Source of the DNA: Balneolaceae bacterium
GTDB lineage: Bacteria; Bacteroidota; Rhodothermia; Balneolales; Balneolaceae
Length of the DNA: 10,503 nucleotides
Reading direction: 5' to 3'
NCBI GenBank assembly: GCA_007123785.1
Contig: SLGL01000514.1
Location: 1-10,503, forward strand
How positions within the stretch are numbered: the stretch's first letter is position 1; the number at the start of each line of letters is the position of its first letter. A model generated the notes under the pieces. That model was given only the letters and a program-made list of their open reading frames with translations, did not search any database and was not told the DNA's origin. A program made the translations under genes and the position numbers. Positions 7,585 to 10,503 of this stretch are shown in pieces.

Positions 7585-7602
7585 TAGTACTAACGCAGTA
7601 AT
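7557..7602. promoter_or_regulatory. Nested dyads, probable BlaI-type operators
   Basis: Four inverted repeats are packed into 46 bp: TTGACA-T-TGTCAA (7557-7569, perfect), TACTA-N6-TAGTA (7574-7589), TTAGTACTAA (7584-7593, perfect) and ATTACT-N19-AGTAAT (7572-7602). BlaI/MecI repressors bind such short dyads as dimers in the promoter of their own operon, so autoregulation is likely. Which dyad is bound cannot be read from sequence alone; the region could also control the divergent hisN-like gene. Confidence 0.5.
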
Positions 7603-7624
7603 AAACACTTCAACATAAAAACCC

Positions 7625-8002
7625 ATGAGAAAACCACTCGATCCACTCGGCGAAACAGAAATGGAGATCCTGAATCATGTCTGGAGTCTCGGAGAAGCCT
7701 CTGTTTCCGATGTACAGGAAAAAATTAAAGAGTATCGCGAGATCGCCTACACTACGGTGATGACGATTATGAAAAATCTGGCTGACAAAAATTTCCTTAA
7801 ATACAGAAAGGAAGGGCGTAGCTACATTTACAGTGCAGCCATTCAGCCCAAAGATGTCCGCTTTAAACTGATCGACCGGCTGGTAGACAAGGTATTTCAG
7901 GGCTCACCGAAAGATCTTGTACAGACACTGGTTCAGAGCGAAAATCTGACCGATGAGGAGCGGCAGGAGATCAAAAATATGATCAATAAGCTCGAAGACT
8001 AA
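7625..8002 (+). CDS. BlaI/MecI-family winged-helix repressor
   Basis: 125-residue DNA-binding repressor, the usual size. The N-terminal winged helix (about 1-72) starts LGETEMEILNHVWSLGEASV and includes the recognition-helix region AYTTVMTIMKNLADKNFL (41-58) and the wing GRSYIYSA (64-71), all characteristic of BlaI/MecI/CopY proteins. The C-terminal dimerisation helices run from about 76 to 125. In staphylococcal BlaI the inactivating cleavage lies between Asn101 and Phe102 in SLVLNF; here the aligned segment is DLVQTL with Thr101-Leu102, so the same cut is not evident. The ATG has an A-rich leader without a Shine-Dalgarno sequence. Four bases separate its stop from the first M56 gene, so the two are surely co-transcribed. 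The regulon is unknown, and no beta-lactamase lies in the window. Confidence 0.93.
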   Translation: MRKPLDPLGETEMEILNHVWSLGEASVSDVQEKIKEYREIAYTTVMTIMKNLADKNFLKYRKEGRSYIYSAAIQPKDVRFKLIDRLVDKVFQGSPKDLVQTLVQSENLTDEERQEIKNMINKLED

Positions 8003-8006
8003 GCAG

Positions 8007-9773
8007 ATGGAATCATTCATCACACAGATCGCAACATTTACCGAACAAGTACTTATTTTTGCCTGGTTTCCGACCCTGATATGGACCTCAGCAACCGGTA
8101 TAATCTGGCTGATTCTGAAGTTGTCTGTCAATCTGCACCCCCAGTATCACTACCACGGGCGGCTTGCGATCCTGATTTCACTCCCCGCCGGTCTGATTTT
8201 CCTTATGGCACTGAAACGGGCAGGAAATGTTTTTCTCCCGGATTCAGCAGCAGGAAGTATGGCTATTGTCTCTTTCTCCTCACCGCTTGATTTTTCTTCC
8301 GGTGCCATTTTCCCCGAAGCAGAAGTTATCTCTGTAAGCAGCACAGAGATTTTTCTATCCACGATTGCATCTGTATTCCTGGTCGGTTTTCTTCTACTTT
8401 TTGCCCGTTTCTTATATCAATGGCTGCAATTACGGCGGTTGAAATTCACGGTCAGCCTCATCCCTATCGGGCAGTACAAGATGATCAACCTCTCCAATTT
8501 AAAACTTGCCGCTGATCATGAGAAACAGATTCACATCACTTTTTTGGACAAATCTGTAGTTCCGGTCACATTCGGGTTTAGAAGGCCGGTTATCTTACTT
8601 CCGTCCGTTCTTCGGACTGATGAAGAGAAGTGTAACCTCGCTATTCGACATGAACTCATACATATCCGCCAGAAAGATTTTATCACCCACGCCGCTGTTT
8701 TGATTACGCAGATGCTCTTCTGGTTTCATCCGCTGGTCCACTTGCTCAAAAAAGAGATCACCGATTACCGGGAAATACGGTGCGACAGTCTGGTTTTATC
8801 GGACCAGGCTGTTTCCAGGAAAAAATATGCTTCCCTCCTTTTGGAATTGCTGCCGTTACCCGCTGTAAATAACGAACTTTCCGTAAATATGGCTCAGGAA
8901 TCATCCAACCTTAAAAAGAGAATTGAAATGATTACCCAAAATGAACAGATCAAACCGACTCCGCAACGCTCCTCCATCGGGCTGTTTTCGGCAGTACTAT
9001 TGTGCACTTCCCTGGCGATGACCTTCACCGGTATCCAGCCCGATACGGCTTCACATCAGAATGATGGCTTTATCCTCAAAAACGTTACGGGTACGGTTAC
9101 GGAAAATGTGGACTATAAAAAATTTACATTCTTTATGACTGATCCTTCTGATTTTGAAAAAAATAAAGAAGAGCTCAGGCAAAAGAGCACACTCGATAAA
9201 AACAGAATAATCAGTGTGAATGTATATAAAGATGAAATGGCTCTTGAGAAGTTCGGGGACCCCGGGCGTCACGGCGTGATTGTGGTTCGCATATCACAGA
9301 GCGAGGAATCGTATCAAGAAACACAGAAATCACAGGAAACGGATGGCCAGGGTTTGAATGATCCGCCAAATGAAACGATAGACAGTGATATAAAGAAACC
9401 GGAACTCATCGAAGGAAAACGGGAGGTGCAAACCAGTATCCGTTATCCGCGGGAAGCCCGGAGGGCTGGCATTGAGGGAGTGCTAAAGGTTCAGTTCATT
9501 GTAACAGAAAATGGAGTAGTGGAAAATCCGGAGATCGTCAACGCATTGGGAGGCGGTCTTGACGAAGAGGTTTTAAGAGAGATTAAAAAGCTGCGTTTCA
9601 AACCGGCGATGAAAGGTGATGAGGCGGTACGCTCTGAGTTTGAAATTCCCTTCCTTTTCAGACTTATGGACGGTACACCGGGGGAGGATCCATCTGAGTA
9701 TGTTCCCGAGGGCGGCTTTGCCATATTTGCCTATGGCGGTACCGGAAATGAAAACAGAAGAAACGGGTGGTGA
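8007..9773 (+). CDS. M56 (BlaR1-type) membrane metalloprotease with plug-like and TonB C-terminal modules
   Basis: 588-residue membrane protease, the likely sensor and relief factor for the repressor just upstream. Predicted membrane helices are at about 17-40, 51-70, 114-137 and 323-343. The zinc-protease domain lies between the last two: VPVTFGFRRPVILLP (185-199), catalytic HELIH (215-219) with Glu216, then WFHPLVHLL and DYREIRCDSLVL (253-264; Glu256 a plausible third ligand). After the last helix, in place of a penicillin-binding domain, comes a segment with IISVNVYKDEMALEKFG and HGVIVVRIS (401-430), which resembles the end of TonB-receptor plug domains, then a TonB C-terminal domain at about 470-553 (SIRYPREARRAGIEGVLKVQ, LRFKPA). 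The four-base gap from blaI and the tight junction with the next M56 gene mark an operon. The ligand sensed is unknown. Confidence 0.9.
   Translation: MESFITQIATFTEQVLIFAWFPTLIWTSATGIIWLILKLSVNLHPQYHYHGRLAILISLPAGLIFLMALKRAGNVFLPDSAAGSMAIVSFSSPLDFSSGAIFPEAEVISVSSTEIFLSTIASVFLVGFLLLFARFLYQWLQLRRLKFTVSLIPIGQYKMINLSNLKLAADHEKQIHITFLDKSVVPVTFGFRRPVILLPSVLRTDEEKCNLAIRHELIHIRQKDFITHAAVLITQMLFWFHPLVHLLKKEITDYREIRCDSLVLSDQAVSRKKYASLLLELLPLPAVNNELSVNMAQESSNLKKRIEMITQNEQIKPTPQRSSIGLFSAVLLCTSLAMTFTGIQPDTASHQNDGFILKNVTGTVTENVDYKKFTFFMTDPSDFEKNKEELRQKSTLDKNRIISVNVYKDEMALEKFGDPGRHGVIVVRISQSEESYQETQKSQETDGQGLNDPPNETIDSDIKKPELIEGKREVQTSIRYPREARRAGIEGVLKVQFIVTENGVVENPEIVNALGGGLDEEVLREIKKLRFKPAMKGDEAVRSEFEIPFLFRLMDGTPGEDPSEYVPEGGFAIFAYGGTGNENRRNGW
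8139..8164 (+). repeat. 26-bp direct repeat, copy 1 (M56 tandem)
   Basis: Identical base for base to 9911-9936 in the second M56 gene. It encodes the shared loop PQYHYHGR between the first two predicted membrane helices. The flanking codons differ between the genes. Confidence 0.85.
8707..8737 (+). repeat. 31-bp direct repeat, copy 1 (M56 tandem)
   Basis: Identical base for base to 10470-10500. It encodes QMLFWFHPLV, shortly after the HELIH zinc motif. Confidence 0.85.
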
Positions 9774-9778
9774 TGATT

Positions 9779-10503
9779 ATGGAACATGTGATTATTCAGC
9801 TTGCCTCGTACGCCGAACAGGCCGTTCAGTTTGCCTGGCTGCCGCTGCTGATCTGGACGATCGTGAGCATCCCTGTTTGGATCATGCTGCGCTCGGCTAA
9901 AAGCGTGCATCCCCAGTATCACTACCACGGGCGGCTGGCCCTGATTTTTGCCCTGCCCTGCGGGCTGATGATTCTCGCACTGATGCAGGGAGTGGGTTCG
10001 TGGCTATTCCCCGAAACTCCTGCAGAGACGATGAAAATTGTGACGTTTGTCTCCCCGATTGAGATCGGAGTCACACCCTCTGAGTCAGCTTCGGTGCTTA
10101 CTCTGGCTGAAACCGGTTATGCGGCTGCAGCTCTGCTGTTTGCCACCGGCATTCTCTTTTTAATGGGACGATTTTTGATGCAATGGCTGCATTTGCACCG
10201 CTTGAAAAGAACTCTCTCTTTCACAGCCATTCAAAACGCCTGTGATCTCGACCCCGTGAACCGGCAGCTTGCAGGCTCTCACTCCAGGCCGATTCGTGTT
10301 GCATTTTTAAAGGAAGCGATCGTGCCGGTTACGTTCGGTTTCCGCAAACCGGTTATTTTACTGCCAGAAACTCTTCGGCATGATGAAGAGAAATGCAACC
10401 TGGCAATTCGCCATGAACTCACCCACATCCGACAAAAAGATTTTATCACTCACGCCTCGGTACTGATCTCGCAGATGCTCTTCTGGTTTCATCCGCTGGT
10501 TCA
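9779..10503 (+). CDS. Second M56 (BlaR1-type) metalloprotease, cut by the right edge
   Basis: 241 complete codons are visible and the frame is open at the right edge. It is a paralogue of the preceding gene: MEHVIIQLASYAEQ aligns with MESFITQIATFTEQ, and both share HPQYHYHGRL, VPVTFGFR.PVILLP, NLAIRHEL.HIRQKDFITHA and QMLFWFHPLV. Catalytic HELTH is at 212-216. Membrane helices are likely at about 14-36, 52-71 and 110-131. I chose the ATG at 9779 because it aligns with the paralogue's start and sits 8 bp after GGTGG; an in-frame ATG at 9773 overlaps the upstream stop (TGATG) and is the alternative. The extracytoplasmic part is not in the window, so it is unknown whether it also ends in a TonB domain. 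Local base composition seems more GC-rich than the rest. Confidence 0.9.
   Translation, partial: MEHVIIQLASYAEQAVQFAWLPLLIWTIVSIPVWIMLRSAKSVHPQYHYHGRLALIFALPCGLMILALMQGVGSWLFPETPAETMKIVTFVSPIEIGVTPSESASVLTLAETGYAAAALLFATGILFLMGRFLMQWLHLHRLKRTLSFTAIQNACDLDPVNRQLAGSHSRPIRVAFLKEAIVPVTFGFRKPVILLPETLRHDEEKCNLAIRHELTHIRQKDFITHASVLISQMLFWFHPLV
9911..9936 (+). repeat. 26-bp direct repeat, copy 2 (M56 tandem)
   Basis: Second copy of the 26 bases at 8139-8164, in the equivalent place of the paralogous gene and in the same reading frame. Confidence 0.85.
10470..10500 (+). repeat. 31-bp direct repeat, copy 2 (M56 tandem)
   Basis: Second copy of the 31 bases at 8707-8737, ending three bases from the window edge; the identity may continue beyond it. 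Confidence 0.85.

Noticed and set aside
8007..10503. The two M56 frames as one gene broken by a frameshift
   Set aside because: Each has its own start, membrane helices and HExxH motif; the first is complete with a C-terminal TonB domain, so this is a tandem pair.
7625..10503. A beta-lactam resistance operon
   Set aside because: The regulators are BlaI/BlaR1-like, but no beta-lactamase or penicillin-binding domain is visible; many such pairs in this lineage control other genes.

Overview
The window looks like a chromosomal segment from a member of the Bacteroidota/Rhodothermota/Balneolota assemblage, and I favour a marine or salt-tolerant Balneolota-type organism. The reasons are indirect. 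Gene leaders lack clear Shine-Dalgarno sequences and are A-rich. One intergenic region holds an exact TAnnTTTG box, the -7 consensus of Bacteroidota sigma factors. The M56 sensor protease carries TonB-type C-terminal sequence, and the exported protein is very acidic. There are no rRNA, tRNA or CRISPR features and no recognisable transposase gene.

Layout, left to right. (1) 1-1853, plus: most of a malate synthase (glyoxylate shunt), open at the left edge and closed by a good intrinsic terminator at 1880-1915. (2) 2013-2108: an 88-bp inverted-repeat element flanked by TAAA on both sides, resembling a miniature transposable element; the best promoter box for the next genes lies inside it. (3) 2135-4344, plus: a two-gene ABC-2 exporter operon (ATPase and NatB/YhaP-like permease) with a 4-nt ATGA overlap. 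(4) 4360-7416, minus: a HisN-like phosphatase followed directly (TAAATG) by an exported protein with the fold signature of an M1 aminopeptidase, all zinc-site residues replaced, and a C-terminal helical-repeat tail. The convergent junction with the ABC operon carries a hairpin made from the 3' ends of both coding regions. (5) 7417-7624: a divergent regulatory region with several nested dyads. (6) 7625-10503, plus: a BlaI/MecI-type repressor followed by two tandem, related M56 (BlaR1-type) membrane metalloproteases; the second runs off the right edge.

How the parts work together. The blaI-M56-M56 cluster has the architecture of a membrane-sensing, protease-relieved repression circuit, but with two sensor paralogues for one repressor in view, TonB-like and TonB-receptor-plug-like modules in the first sensor, and no beta-lactamase here. 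The ABC pair should export an unidentified substrate. The HisN-like phosphatase is cytosolic, whereas the degenerate M1 protein should be exported, so their link is probably co-transcription, not a shared reaction.

The most unusual items are the zinc-site-less M1 protein with its repeat tail, the tandem M56 sensors with patches of near-identical DNA, and the small inverted-repeat element that may have donated a promoter to the ABC operon. All assignments come from reading motifs by eye; no database search was run.
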